Of a stretch of 64,000 nt of DNA, positions 18,677-27,506 are shown piece after piece. Both the position numbers and the translations under genes were made by a program. Numbering within the stretch: position 1 is the first letter of the stretch; each line of letters begins with the position of its first letter. The notes under the pieces are model-generated. The model saw only the letters and a list, made by a program, of their open reading frames with translations, searched no databases and was not told where the DNA came from. The stretch comes from Bacteroidetes bacterium RIFCSPLOWO2_12_FULL_37_12 (GTDB lineage: Bacteria > Bacteroidota > Bacteroidia > 2-12-FULL-37-12), in contig MEPC01000042.1 of the NCBI GenBank assembly GCA_001769655.1, positions 29,125 to 93,124 on the forward strand, given 5' to 3'.

Positions 18677-18904
18677 ATTATTTTGAAATTAGAAATTATT
18701 AATTATACAAAAACAACTCGGATTTTAGAAAAAAACATATAACACGAAACACGAAATAATAAATGTATATGTATGAACGCTATCCATAGAACTATGACAA
18801 AAAATTGGATGGGAAACCTCCTTAGTCATTTATTGTTAAGTGTTTTATGTTATTTATTATTTTTCGTAAAACCTGTTAACGTTTGATATAATTATTGGAA
18901 ATGT

Positions 18905-19354
18905 TCATACTACCCCTGTGTGTCCGTAGCCACCCTGCATTCGTTGGGAGTGCTGAAGTTCTCCGGATTCCACCCATTCAATTTTATTAAACGAACTAAA
19001 AATCATCTGAGCAATCCGTTCTCCGTTATGAATTATAAAATCTTCAGAAGAGTGATTTATCAATAAGACCTTGATTTCACCTCTGTAGTCGGGATCAATT
19101 GTTCCAGGAGAATTTAAGACAGTGACACCGTGCTTTAATGCCAGTCCACTCCGAGGCCTTACCTGACCTTCACAGTTGGAGGGCATTTCAATATACAATC
19201 CCGTTCCTACCAGAATTTTCTCTCCTGCTTTTAAAAGAACATCATTTTCACACCATGCCCTTAGATCCAATCCTGCCGAATCCTGCGTTTGATATTCAGG
19301 GAGAGGGTTTGGGGAGCGATTGATAACTTTTACCTTGAGTGGGGTGTGGTGCAT
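18905..19354 (-). CDS. dut: dUTP diphosphatase
   Basis: Dut hydrolyses dUTP to dUMP and pyrophosphate, keeping uracil out of DNA. The 149-aa trimeric-type enzyme shows all five motifs: AGLDLRAW, RPRSGLALKHG, the uracil pocket with TVLNSPGTIDPDYRGEIKV, NGERIAQMIF, and the C-terminal arm SQRMQGGYGHTGV. It lies 51 bp downstream of the flippase gene. The 228-bp gap to the next gene downstream is AT-rich, and I see nothing definite in it. Confidence 0.97.
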   Translation of the reverse strand: MHHTPLKVKVINRSPNPLPEYQTQDSAGLDLRAWCENDVLLKAGEKILVGTGLYIEMPSNCEGQVRPRSGLALKHGVTVLNSPGTIDPDYRGEIKVLLINHSSEDFIIHNGERIAQMIFSSFNKIEWVESGELQHSQRMQGGYGHTGVV

Positions 19355-19405
19355 TTTATTTTTTCTGTTTTAAGACAATGGGCTTACGCCGCATTGTTAT
19401 TCATT

Positions 19406-20893
19406 TCATCCAATTTGTTTTGTGAGATTGATTTTGTTTCTTTTTACTAAAAAAATTACTGCCAAATATCCTACAAAGATAAGTTCATTTATCCAAACCG
19501 GGAAAATAAAAATCCAATCTGCAAGAATAACAAGAACTACCGCAGAACCAATCGTATAAAAAGCGTTTTTAATTTTATAGGGTACCGGAAAAAACCTGGC
19601 TCCCCATAGATAACATAATGTAGCTATTCCAACGTAACAAATTAAGGTGGCAATGGCTGAACCCTTGTATCCTAACACAGGGATAAGCGCAAAATTACCA
19701 ATAAGTGTCACTAAAGCGCCAAGCAAGCTTATCCACATTCCATAACGGGTTTTACCGGTTACTTTATACCAAACGGAAAGATTATAATAAATTCCAAGAA
19801 ATAAATTTGCCAATAGTAATATGGGAACTACCTGTAATCCCTGATGATATTCCGTTCTTAATAAAAGCAATTTAAGTGAGTCAAGGTTCAGGGAGATGAA
19901 CAGAAAAATCAGGGTTCCGATACTAATAAACCAATCCATCACATTAGCAAAAAGTACGGGAGAGTTTTTTTCTTTTGCTTTTGAAAAGAAGAAGGGTTCG
20001 GCGGCAAAGCGGAATGCCTGAATTCCCAAGGTCATAAAAATGGAAAATTTATAACATGCGCCATAAATTCCAACGGTGCCTAATTTATCCAACCCAGGGT
20101 AGAAATTTTCGGGTAACCAGAAACGCAATAAAATCCTATCGAGAACTTCGTTGACCATTCCCGCTATTCCTACTATAAGCATAGGGAGAGAATACGTCAT
20201 AATCTCTCTCCATAACTTTACATCTAACTTTAACCGGAATTCTTTCAATTGAGGCAACAGCAAGGGTATGTAAATTAAATTTGCGAGCAGGTTTGATAGG
20301 AAAACATATTCCACGTTCCAATCCGGATTGTAAAGAGTAAAAGGGAACGAGGGATCTGCGTTTTGTACATACATTTTGGGACACAGATACAAAAAGAAAA
20401 AATTCAAAAATAAATTCAACCCGATATTTATTAATTTAAGGGTAGCAAATTTTTTTGTTTTATTCTCTCTCCTGAGTTTTGCAAAGGGAATGGCGGTAAA
20501 GGCATCTGTAAACAAAATGAACGCAATCCAATAAATAATATTTTCGCGACCCTGATAGGATAATAACGCGCTAATATTTCCTGCAAACAGGCAAATCAAA
20601 AGTGAAAATAATATACCGGTGAAAAAAACGGAGGTCAAAATAGTTTGAAAAACACCTGATTTTTCATTCGATTTTTCAGAAAAATAAAAATATCCTGTTT
20701 CCATTCCATAGGTGTATAGTATTGATAAGAAAGCAAGGTAGGCATATAATTCCGTTACCATTCCGTACGAGGAAGCCGAAAACACTGCTGTATAAAAAGG
20801 AACCAGCAGGTAATTCAGAAATCTTCCGAGGAGCGAACTGAAGCCGTACGTCAGCGTTTCCGTGAATAATTTTTTAATGGGAGAATTTTGCAA
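19406..20893 (-). CDS. Polysaccharide flippase (MATE/MVF superfamily)
   Basis: This 495-aa integral membrane protein has about 12-14 hydrophobic helices and the family's N-terminal pattern (ETLTYGFSSLLGRFLNYLLV, FYTAVFSASSYGMVTELYAY). It belongs to the Wzx/polysaccharide biosynthesis group, which moves lipid-linked glycans across the inner membrane. The start is TTG at 20891-20893, since no ATG lies near. It is the first gene of the minus-strand cluster and is divergent from the NHL protein gene with 93 bp between them. Confidence 0.9.
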   Translation of the reverse strand: MQNSPIKKLFTETLTYGFSSLLGRFLNYLLVPFYTAVFSASSYGMVTELYAYLAFLSILYTYGMETGYFYFSEKSNEKSGVFQTILTSVFFTGILFSLLICLFAGNISALLSYQGRENIIYWIAFILFTDAFTAIPFAKLRRENKTKKFATLKLINIGLNLFLNFFFLYLCPKMYVQNADPSFPFTLYNPDWNVEYVFLSNLLANLIYIPLLLPQLKEFRLKLDVKLWREIMTYSLPMLIVGIAGMVNEVLDRILLRFWLPENFYPGLDKLGTVGIYGACYKFSIFMTLGIQAFRFAAEPFFFSKAKEKNSPVLFANVMDWFISIGTLIFLFISLNLDSLKLLLLRTEYHQGLQVVPILLLANLFLGIYYNLSVWYKVTGKTRYGMWISLLGALVTLIGNFALIPVLGYKGSAIATLICYVGIATLCYLWGARFFPVPYKIKNAFYTIGSAVVLVILADWIFIFPVWINELIFVGYLAVIFLVKRNKINLTKQIG

Positions 20894-20913
20894 TGTGTAT
20901 AGAAAAAAAATAT

Positions 20914-20947
20914 TTGGGGTAAAATTAACCTAAAAATAGTATCTTTG
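20914..20947 (+). promoter_or_regulatory. Candidate promoter of the NHL/coiled-coil gene
   Basis: TTG (20914-20916), a 23-nt spacer and TATCTTTG (20940-20947) fit the Bacteroidota consensus. A purine-rich AAGGA lies 2 nt before the ATG at 20987. Confidence 0.6.
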
Positions 20948-20986
20948 AAATTTTTATTTATCAAAATCGGTCACTTTTAACAAGGA

Positions 20987-23848
20987 ATGTACAAATTATT
21001 AAACAAAACTACTGTTTTTGGATTCTTGTTTTTTGTATTAGCCATACATTGTATTCTTCCCGGGCAAAATCCTAAAAGCGGGAGTGATACAACTTCTACT
21101 GAAAAAAAAGACAGTCAGGATTCTACTTATCTTGAATTTCCTGCTCAGAAAAAAGTGCTGATTGACCTGAACGGAAATGTTTATTTGCAGGATAAATATG
21201 GTAAATACATTAAAAGTATAAGCCCAAGCGGTGTTGTCAGAACATTACCTGTGGAATTACTTGCTACTTTTGAGGAGGAGAGTGGCTTGATGGGGCAGTT
21301 TATATCTATTCCCGAAGGCGTATTTATGGATCCTTCCGGCTTCGTATATCTCCTTGGTTATTCTGATGAACATATTTTTAAAATTGACCCTATGGGGGTC
21401 GTTCATAAGATAGACACTGGAACAGTTTCTCCCAAGAAAAAACTTGAAAGTATCAGCGGACAACATCTAATAGACCAGTTCCGGTTGCCACGTTCTATAT
21501 GTTTTGATACTGCAGGAAATGTTTATATCACAAACCGGATTGAACACAACATAATCAAAATTTCCAAACCGGGTTTTATCAAAGTGCTTGCCGGTTCAGG
21601 TTATCCTGGTTTTGCTGACACAACAGGTGTTGAAGCCAGATTTTCATTTCCTTCGGGTATTGCGGTTGACTACTCCGGAAATATTTTTGTTGCCGATGCA
21701 TGGAATCACAGGATACGCCGTGTTGATACGGAAGGGAATGTATCAACCTACGCCGGTAGCGGAGTGGCTGGTTACATTGATGGTCCCGCTGAGTTTTCTA
21801 AATTTAATTTGCCTGTTGGCGTGAGCGCTGATAAAAACGGAAATGTGGTTGTCGCTGATTTTGGAAATAATCTCATCCGTTTGATTAGCCGCAGTGGAAT
21901 GGTTAATAACTTTCCAGGGATAAAAGTTAAAGCATCCACTCCTGTATATGCTAAAAGAGATGAACAACCTAAGACCATAAGTGAAGAACCGGTTGTAAAA
22001 AAAACTTCTCTTGATCAGTTAATAAAGGAACTTGCCGGAATGCAAAAAGAAAAAGATTCCTTGCGGTTAGCCATTAAATTAGTTAAAGAACAAAAACAGC
22101 TTGATTCATTGCAACTTGCACTGGAAGCATCTGCTGAAGAGAAAAATGAAAAAGGGGTCAACACTAATGAAGACGATGCCATGAGGATTCAGGAAGAGAT
22201 TAACCGTAAAGCAAAAGAAATAGCCCGGACCCAGAAGGAGAAAGATTCCTTAATGTTTGTCAGAAAAATGAACAAACGTTTAATGGAAGAAGAGGAACAA
22301 AAGGCATTAGAAATTGCTAAAAAACAAATGGAAATTGATTCCTTGAAAAAAGCTAATGCCATGGAAAGAGTTCAAATGAATTCTATCCGTGATAAAATGA
22401 GTAAGGAATCCATCAAAAATTTATCAGTCGATGACTCAGTGCGATTAGCAAAAGAAACAAGCCGCTTAAAGCAACAGGAAGAAATGATACAAGAAATGAT
22501 AAGATCAACAAAAATGCAACGGGAAAAAGATTCACTCTGGATTGCGGCTGAATTAAAAGAGGTTAAGAACAGGGAAGAAGCGTTGCGCATAACCATTGAA
22601 AATTCCCAAAAACAGCGAACCGCCGATTCTCTGAAATTTGCGATGGAACTCTCAAAAAAACAACGGGAAATTGATTCATTGAAAAACGAAATTACAATAG
22701 CGAGTCATAAAGCCATAAAAGATACCTTGGAATTTAAAAAAGAACTTGTTGTGAGGAACAAACAGAACGATTCTTTGATTGTTGTTTATAGATCGAAAAA
22801 AAGAAAGAGAGAGAATGATTCGTTATTAATTTCCATGCAAAATATAAAAAAACAACGGGAAACAGATTCTTTAAAATTAGTTCATGAAACGTATAAAAGA
22901 AACCGTGAATCGGATTCATTGCGGTTGGTACATGAAAATATCCGAAAGCTAAGAGAAGAAGATTCGCTGAAGAATATGTACCTAATCACCCGAAAGAACA
23001 GAGAGAAGGATTCCCTTGAACATATTTGGGCGGCAAAGCGATTACAGGCAGAAGCGGACTCATTACGAATGGTTATAGAATTAGAGAAAATGAAGAGAGA
23101 GCGGGATTCATTGTCAATGGTAAGTCAAATCGTCATTCAGAGTCAGAATGAAGATTCAACCTTATTGGCTTATAAACAGCCGTCAGAAAATATTCAAAAG
23201 AAAGAACCTTCCTCTTCGCTGACAGTAAATCAAAATAAATATTCAGAAGAAAAGGAGCCATTACAAGTTCCGGAACCGGTAGAGAAAGAACCTATTGATA
23301 ATAAGAACCTCGCGAATAACAAGGATTCTTCCTCCACCTCCCCTCTCCAGGAGAAAGATGAAAAAGTAATTATTAGTGACACTTTAAAAAAAGAAATTCA
23401 ACCGGTAGTGGTAAAAGAAGAAGATGAGTCCAGTAAGAATAGTATTGATAATAAAAAAGAGTTGCAACCGGAAGTAGTAAAAAAAGAAGATGAGTCCCAT
23501 AAGAACAGTATGGATACTAAAAAAGAGATTCAGCCGGAAGTAGTAAAAGAAGAAGATGAGTCCCTTAAAAGTATTTCTGACAAATTTAACCTCAATTTGC
23601 AGAAAGTTAATCCCAATGTAACTTTTTACCTCGATGAAAATCATTTTATCAGCACGATCATAGAGCTGAAAGATACTATTGTATTAAAAATGGTTGATAA
23701 ATTCGGAAGGAAAATGCCTTATCGTGTGCTTATGCTGATAGATGGTGAAAATAAAATTTATGAAGAAACCACAGATGATGGCACTGCAAATTTCGCCGCT
23801 GAAATAAAGGAAGGGGGGAGAGTGGTATTCAGGAAGATTTCAGAATGA
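20987..23848 (+). CDS. NHL-repeat beta-propeller with long 16-residue-periodic helical region
   Basis: This 953-aa protein is probably exported (hydrophobic residues 8-26, no T9SS tail). Residues ~60-320 are NHL repeats (GIAVDYSGNIFVADAWNHRI, GVSADKNGNVVVADFGNNLI), a six-bladed-type propeller. Residues ~340-730 are highly charged, helical and periodic: from 547 to 706 ten consecutive units of exactly 16 residues begin with DSL or DTL. Three acidic repeats follow (around 800-860, Q-P-E/V-VVK-EDES). A short beta domain closes the protein (FGRKMPYRVLMLIDGENKIY). I know no family with this architecture, and a structural or anchoring role is only a guess. Confidence 0.75.
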   Translation: MYKLLNKTTVFGFLFFVLAIHCILPGQNPKSGSDTTSTEKKDSQDSTYLEFPAQKKVLIDLNGNVYLQDKYGKYIKSISPSGVVRTLPVELLATFEEESGLMGQFISIPEGVFMDPSGFVYLLGYSDEHIFKIDPMGVVHKIDTGTVSPKKKLESISGQHLIDQFRLPRSICFDTAGNVYITNRIEHNIIKISKPGFIKVLAGSGYPGFADTTGVEARFSFPSGIAVDYSGNIFVADAWNHRIRRVDTEGNVSTYAGSGVAGYIDGPAEFSKFNLPVGVSADKNGNVVVADFGNNLIRLISRSGMVNNFPGIKVKASTPVYAKRDEQPKTISEEPVVKKTSLDQLIKELAGMQKEKDSLRLAIKLVKEQKQLDSLQLALEASAEEKNEKGVNTNEDDAMRIQEEINRKAKEIARTQKEKDSLMFVRKMNKRLMEEEEQKALEIAKKQMEIDSLKKANAMERVQMNSIRDKMSKESIKNLSVDDSVRLAKETSRLKQQEEMIQEMIRSTKMQREKDSLWIAAELKEVKNREEALRITIENSQKQRTADSLKFAMELSKKQREIDSLKNEITIASHKAIKDTLEFKKELVVRNKQNDSLIVVYRSKKRKRENDSLLISMQNIKKQRETDSLKLVHETYKRNRESDSLRLVHENIRKLREEDSLKNMYLITRKNREKDSLEHIWAAKRLQAEADSLRMVIELEKMKRERDSLSMVSQIVIQSQNEDSTLLAYKQPSENIQKKEPSSSLTVNQNKYSEEKEPLQVPEPVEKEPIDNKNLANNKDSSSTSPLQEKDEKVIISDTLKKEIQPVVVKEEDESSKNSIDNKKELQPEVVKKEDESHKNSMDTKKEIQPEVVKEEDESLKSISDKFNLNLQKVNPNVTFYLDENHFISTIIELKDTIVLKMVDKFGRKMPYRVLMLIDGENKIYEETTDDGTANFAAEIKEGGRVVFRKISE

Positions 23849-23851
23849 GGG

Positions 23852-24478
23852 CTATGGGATGAACATCAAGCTAAAGCAAGGATTCCAAACATAAAGTTTT
23901 GAGCCAACAGGTAAAGATGACGTGGGTCGTTTACCATCCAATTCATAATCAACATAGTTAGAAAGTCCGAAGTAAAACCGTTCATAAAATTTGAATTCTA
24001 CGCTGATTCCGGTTTTTAATCCGAATACCATATAATTTTTATTTTTCAGATCCGGGGTTTCTACATACCCTTCTTTTTGTGTATAAGTGATTCTTTCACT
24101 GTTACCAAATCCGCTATAAACTGAAGATGGAATGTTGAGAAGAAATTTTTCGTTCTTGTTCAGCACCGGTAAGATATATCCAACCCCCATGCTGTTGTAT
24201 ACATTTTCGCAGGTTTCATTAATTACCAAATTCCGTGTCAAGTCATCTTTTGCGGCGAACCGGTATCCATCCTTATAAATCTGATCAAAATAAGTGTAAT
24301 CGAAAAAAATACCTTTCCCATTGGTTTTATAAAAAAAATTGTACATCCGGTAGTTTTGAGATAAGCCCGAAGATGCGCCAAATTTTGGAGAGTAAAGTTT
24401 TCCGGCATGACTTATAGTTGAGCCAAGGAACAGAAATGTGCTTAGATACACGGTAAGATAGTTAAAGGGTTTTTTCAT
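23852..24478 (-). CDS. Hypothetical outer-membrane-type protein with signal peptide
   Basis: This is a 208-aa protein with a signal peptide ending near ISHAG. The rest alternates hydrophobic and polar residues and is rich in aromatic residues (MYNFFYKTNGKGIFFDYTYF, FYERFYFGLSNYVDYELDG), and it ends in a hydrophobic strand (CFSLMFIP). This fits a small outer-membrane beta-barrel, but I do not recognise the family. It is convergent with the NHL gene (3 bp apart). Its start codon lies directly against a tandem-repeat block at 24479. Confidence 0.55.
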   Translation of the reverse strand: MKKPFNYLTVYLSTFLFLGSTISHAGKLYSPKFGASSGLSQNYRMYNFFYKTNGKGIFFDYTYFDQIYKDGYRFAAKDDLTRNLVINETCENVYNSMGVGYILPVLNKNEKFLLNIPSSVYSGFGNSERITYTQKEGYVETPDLKNKNYMVFGLKTGISVEFKFYERFYFGLSNYVDYELDGKRPTSSLPVGSKLYVWNPCFSLMFIP

Positions 24479-24555
24479 GTTGGAATGTTGGATGTTGGAT
24501 GCTGGATGTTGGAATGTTGGAATGTTGGATGGTTATATGGTTAAAATGGTTAAAA
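24479..24555. repeat. Tandem repeat block GTTGGAT / ATGGTTAA
   Basis: Seven- and eight-bp units (GTTGGAT, GTTGGAAT, then GGTTAAAAT) fill the space between the ATG of the 208-aa gene (24478) and the end of the next gene upstream. They occupy the position expected for the leader and ribosome-binding region. Confidence 0.75.
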
Positions 24556-25032
24556 TGGATTTCCCCAATTTGAAGCCATGCAATTTCTGTATTGATTATT
24601 AAACTGTCCGACAAACTCTTCAAATTCATTTTCACTGATTCTATGAAACCGGCTATTAAAAATTTCTTCTTTATCTGAGTCATTCCATTTTATTTTGCAG
24701 ATAAAAACATTTTCGTTTTCCATGTTACAATCGAAAATCAGACAACTGCCTTCGGATAACGGAAATGAAGTTGATTTTACTTTCAGTCGTTTTAATTCCA
24801 TCTTATTACCATGCTTTTTTAAAATCTTGTAACTAGTTCTTGATAAGATATGCGGCTCGATGATTTTATATTCGATAGCTTTATTTCCTTTAAAAAGAAG
24901 AAAGGTTGACGATTCTGCGTTTCTCCACCAACCTTGAATACTATAATTTTCCTCAGGTAATTTCTCCCGTTGAGAGGAAAACGATAGAGAGCAGAAGAGC
25001 AGTACAATGCCTGGAATGAATTTTTTTAGCAT
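24550..25032 (-). CDS. Hypothetical secreted protein, 160 aa
   Basis: This is a short protein with a signal peptide (MLKKFIPGIVLLFCSLSFSS). The mature part is beta-rich (YSIQGWWRNAESSTFLLFKG, NKAIEYKIIEPHILSRTSYK), resembling lipocalin-like small folds. It has no motif I can assign, and the C-terminus is helical and charged. It is followed on the same strand by the 208-aa outer-membrane-type protein, with which it may be co-transcribed. Confidence 0.5.
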   Translation of the reverse strand: MLKKFIPGIVLLFCSLSFSSQREKLPEENYSIQGWWRNAESSTFLLFKGNKAIEYKIIEPHILSRTSYKILKKHGNKMELKRLKVKSTSFPLSEGSCLIFDCNMENENVFICKIKWNDSDKEEIFNSRFHRISENEFEEFVGQFNNQYRNCMASNWGNPF

Positions 25033-25074
25033 TTTTTATTTCTGTTGTCTGATTAAATGAAATTTGATTATATC

Positions 25075-25143
25075 GAACCCCTACGGGGTTCACTTGAAGT
25101 TCCATAATTTATTCTACCAATATATTAGTCCCATACGGGACTA
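25075..25143. repeat. Two small palindromes (GAACCCC-TAC-GGGGTTC and TAGTCCC-ATAC-GGGACTA)
   Basis: Two perfect 7-bp stem hairpins, at 25075-25091 and 25126-25143, lie in the otherwise non-coding upstream region of the 160-aa gene. Both look like members of dispersed intergenic palindromes. Neither is followed by a T-run. Confidence 0.6.
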
Positions 25144-25214
25144 AATATCGTTAGTCAAAAAGTTATAAATTAAACTTTATATACATAGCGTCATTTGACA
25201 ACTGCACAATGTCA

Positions 25215-25370
25215 TCAACCTACCTGTTTTTTCCTCAGATATACAATTTCTATTTCATCGTAGCAGTTCAATCGTCTGACGGCAATGATATTGTTTTTGG
25301 GTTTTAGGGATAATCGGTTTGAGCCGAAATCATTGATAAACCCACGGATTTTACTGGTTATCCATTTCAT
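25215..25370 (-). CDS. Small basic protein, 51 aa, unannotated family
   Basis: The frame runs from ATG (25370) to TGA (25215-25217) and begins MKWITSKIRGFINDFGSNRL. It is rich in Lys/Arg with an acidic patch (YDEIEIVYL). A TACTTTTG box on the minus strand (25413-25420) lies ~43 nt upstream, matching TAnnTTTG. Codon use resembles the neighbouring genes. I do not recognise it, and an expressed peptide is plausible but unproven. Confidence 0.4.
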   Translation of the reverse strand: MKWITSKIRGFINDFGSNRLSLKPKNNIIAVRRLNCYDEIEIVYLRKKQVG

Positions 25371-25420
25371 GATTTATTGTTTTTTATACAATAGAGTGAA
25401 TAATTTAATGTACAAAAGTA

Positions 25421-25650
25421 TCGTTAATTTTTTTTACTTGTTCTAATCATGTCGTTTAATTATTAACCTAATAATGTTTATATTATGATTTTTTGTACAC
25501 ATTACAATACATATTTTAGTTTGTTATTTTATACGTTATTTTGCGATATGGTTTTTATTTATTATTAACATTCATTTGTTTATAATTCAATAAGTGTATT
25601 ATAATATATACAATAATATTATTGTATGTTATAAAGGGCAGAAAGTGGGC
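25421..25650. other. AT-rich non-coding stretch
   Basis: This is very AT-rich, with no open frame of useful length on either strand and no clear hairpin. I see nothing specific in it. Confidence 0.5.
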
Positions 25651-25706
25651 ATAGGGGTATAGGGGTATAGGGGTATAGGGGTATAGGGGTATAGGGGTAT
25701 AGGGGT
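25651..25706. repeat. (ATAGGGGT)7 tandem repeat upstream of thiL
   Basis: Seven perfect copies of an 8-bp unit end 18 nt before the thiL -7 box. They therefore cover the -33 region, so copy number could change promoter spacing or strength. Confidence 0.9.
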
Positions 25707-25724
25707 ATAAATTAAATAGAATCA

Positions 25725-25732
25725 TACCTTTG
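25725..25732 (+). promoter_or_regulatory. -7 element TACCTTTG directly in front of thiL
   Basis: TACCTTTG matches the -7 consensus and ends only 4 nt before the ATG at 25737. Transcription would begin at or just inside the start codon, implying a leaderless or nearly leaderless mRNA. No TTG is found at -33, where the octamer repeat lies. Confidence 0.5.
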
Positions 25733-25736
25733 CGGA

Positions 25737-26771
25737 ATGGATGATAAAAAACTAACCCCTCTTTCAGAAATCGGCGAGTTTGGGCTGATAGAAGATCTCA
25801 AAAAAGAAATACATCTCCATCATAAAACGACCATTAAAGGAATTGGGGATGATGCATCGGTTATTGATTTGGGGAACGAAAATGTTCTGCTTTTGTCATC
25901 CGATTTGCTGGCAGAAGGAGTGCATTTTGACTTAAGCTATACTCCTCTTAAACATTTGGGTTATAAATCGGTGGTAGTGAATGTTTCTGATATCGCGGCT
26001 ATGAATGCATTGCCCAGAGAGATTACCGTTTCCATTGCTGTCAGTAGCCGTTTCACGTTAGAAGCAATACGTGAATTGTATGAAGGAATACGGTTGGCTT
26101 GCGAATATTATAAACTCGATTTGGTGGGAGGTGACACTACCAGCTCAAAATCCGGACTCATAATTTCAATTTCCATTACCGGTTATGCAAAAAAAAATGA
26201 AATTGTTTACCGGAGCGGAGCAAAGGAAAACAATCTGGTTTGTGTCACCGGAAACTTAGGCGCGGCTTACATGGGACTGCAAATTCTTGAAAGAGAAAAA
26301 AGTGTATTTGTGTCACAACCGGGAATGCAACCCGAATTATCGGGGTACGAATATATTTTAAAAAGACAACTGAAACCGGAAGCCCGGACCGACATGATAA
26401 ATGAATTCAGAAACCTTGCAATTATTCCGACTTCGATGATAGATATTTCAGATGGGCTGGCTTCGGAGGTATTGCATCTGGCAAAAGAATCGAATACAGG
26501 AATTGATATTTATGAGGAAAAACTTCCGGTTGACTCCATGACCTCAGCAGTGGCACAGGAATTAAATATCCCGCTAACTACCTGTGCGTTGAACGGAGGC
26601 GAGGACTATGAATTGCTATTTACGGTTGATTTATCTGCGTTTGAAATGCTTAAAAATCATCCGGAAATTTCCATCATAGGAAAAGTAAATCATTTCTCTT
26701 CGGGAAATAATTTGCATTTGCGCTCAGGGCAAGTGGTGCCACTTAAAGCACAGGGGTGGAAACATTTTTGA
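25737..26771 (+). CDS. thiL: Thiamine-phosphate kinase
   Basis: ThiL phosphorylates thiamine monophosphate to thiamine diphosphate with ATP. The 344-aa protein has the expected order: ISEIGEFGLI-like N-terminus (LSEIGEFGLIEDL), GIGDDASVID, DLLAEGVHFDL, VNVSDIAAMNA, LVGGDTTSS, VCVTGNLGAA, IDISDGLASEVLHLA and LNGGEDYELLFTV. All catalytic segments are intact. No other thiamine genes are nearby. Confidence 0.97.
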   Translation: MDDKKLTPLSEIGEFGLIEDLKKEIHLHHKTTIKGIGDDASVIDLGNENVLLLSSDLLAEGVHFDLSYTPLKHLGYKSVVVNVSDIAAMNALPREITVSIAVSSRFTLEAIRELYEGIRLACEYYKLDLVGGDTTSSKSGLIISISITGYAKKNEIVYRSGAKENNLVCVTGNLGAAYMGLQILEREKSVFVSQPGMQPELSGYEYILKRQLKPEARTDMINEFRNLAIIPTSMIDISDGLASEVLHLAKESNTGIDIYEEKLPVDSMTSAVAQELNIPLTTCALNGGEDYELLFTVDLSAFEMLKNHPEISIIGKVNHFSSGNNLHLRSGQVVPLKAQGWKHF

Positions 26772-26805
26772 TTGGTAGAGAACAGAATACTTGATTTCAA
26801 TATAT

Positions 26806-26844
26806 AGGGGTTAAATGGTTGAATGGTTAAATGGTTAAATGGTT
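26806..26844. repeat. TGGTTAAA octamer repeat running into a start codon
   Basis: About four units of AAATGGTT type occupy the leader of the MORN gene. Every unit contains an ATG, and the last one supplies an alternative in-frame start at 26839. The block replaces the usual ribosome-binding position. Confidence 0.8.
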
Positions 26845-27465
26845 ATGTATATAAAATTTCCAAATTTTTTTATCATCTTTTTTTCTTTTCTATTTTTACC
26901 TTTTTTTGCGTTTTCACAATCCGATTCAATCCGTGAATTGAAGCTCTGGGAGGATTATTATGAAAATGGAACGTTAAAAACGCAGTCATTTTTTCTTGAT
27001 TCCTTAGCGCATGGACTATATAAATCATTTTACCGTAATGGTAACCTGGAGCAAATAGGATATTTCTCGTATGGAAAGCGGGAAGGAAAATGGAAATATT
27101 TTTTTGAAAATGGAGATATTGAACAAATTGGTTACTATGAAAATAATTTTGCCGAAGGAATCTGGCGCGGGTATCATAAAGACAGTGTGCTGGCAGAAGA
27201 AGGGGAGTTTGTAAACGGATTAGAGCAGGGTTTCTGGAGGTACTATTATGCAAACGGTGTTCTTCAGCAAAAAGGGAATTACAGCAAAGGGAATCCTGTT
27301 GGAAATTGGATATGGTATTCAGATAAGGGGAGTGTCACTATGCAAGGATCATTTAAGGATGGTAAGAAAAATGGTTTCTGGAAATATTTTCAGTCCGATG
27401 GAAGAACCAAGTTGAAGGAAGAGCTTTGGGAAGATGGGGTGTTGGTGGCGACAAAGAAATTCTGA
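26845..27465 (+). CDS. MORN-repeat (YwqK-like) exported protein
   Basis: I use the ATG at 26845 because MYIKFPNFFIIFFSFLFLPFFAFSQ is a full signal peptide; the ATG at 26839 is created by the repeat. The mature ~180 residues consist of about seven MORN-type units (GYFSYGKREGKWKYFFENG, GYYENNFAEGIWRGYHKDS, GSFKDGKKNGFWKYFQSDG). In Bacteroidota such proteins are usually called YwqK-like antitoxin-type, although a toxin partner is not evident here, so I infer only a repeat scaffold at the cell surface or periplasm. It lies between thiL and tRNA-Arg. Confidence 0.82.
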   Translation: MYIKFPNFFIIFFSFLFLPFFAFSQSDSIRELKLWEDYYENGTLKTQSFFLDSLAHGLYKSFYRNGNLEQIGYFSYGKREGKWKYFFENGDIEQIGYYENNFAEGIWRGYHKDSVLAEEGEFVNGLEQGFWRYYYANGVLQQKGNYSKGNPVGNWIWYSDKGSVTMQGSFKDGKKNGFWKYFQSDGRTKLKEELWEDGVLVATKKF

Positions 27466-27478
27466 AAAAAATTTGATG

Positions 27479-27486
27479 TAACTTTG
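27479..27486 (+). promoter_or_regulatory. -7 element TAACTTTG of tRNA-Arg
   Basis: TAACTTTG matches the -7 consensus and lies 20 nt before the tRNA 5' end. It overlaps the region just after the MORN gene stop. Confidence 0.55.
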
Positions 27487-27506
27487 TAAAATTACAATTG
27501 ACAACT

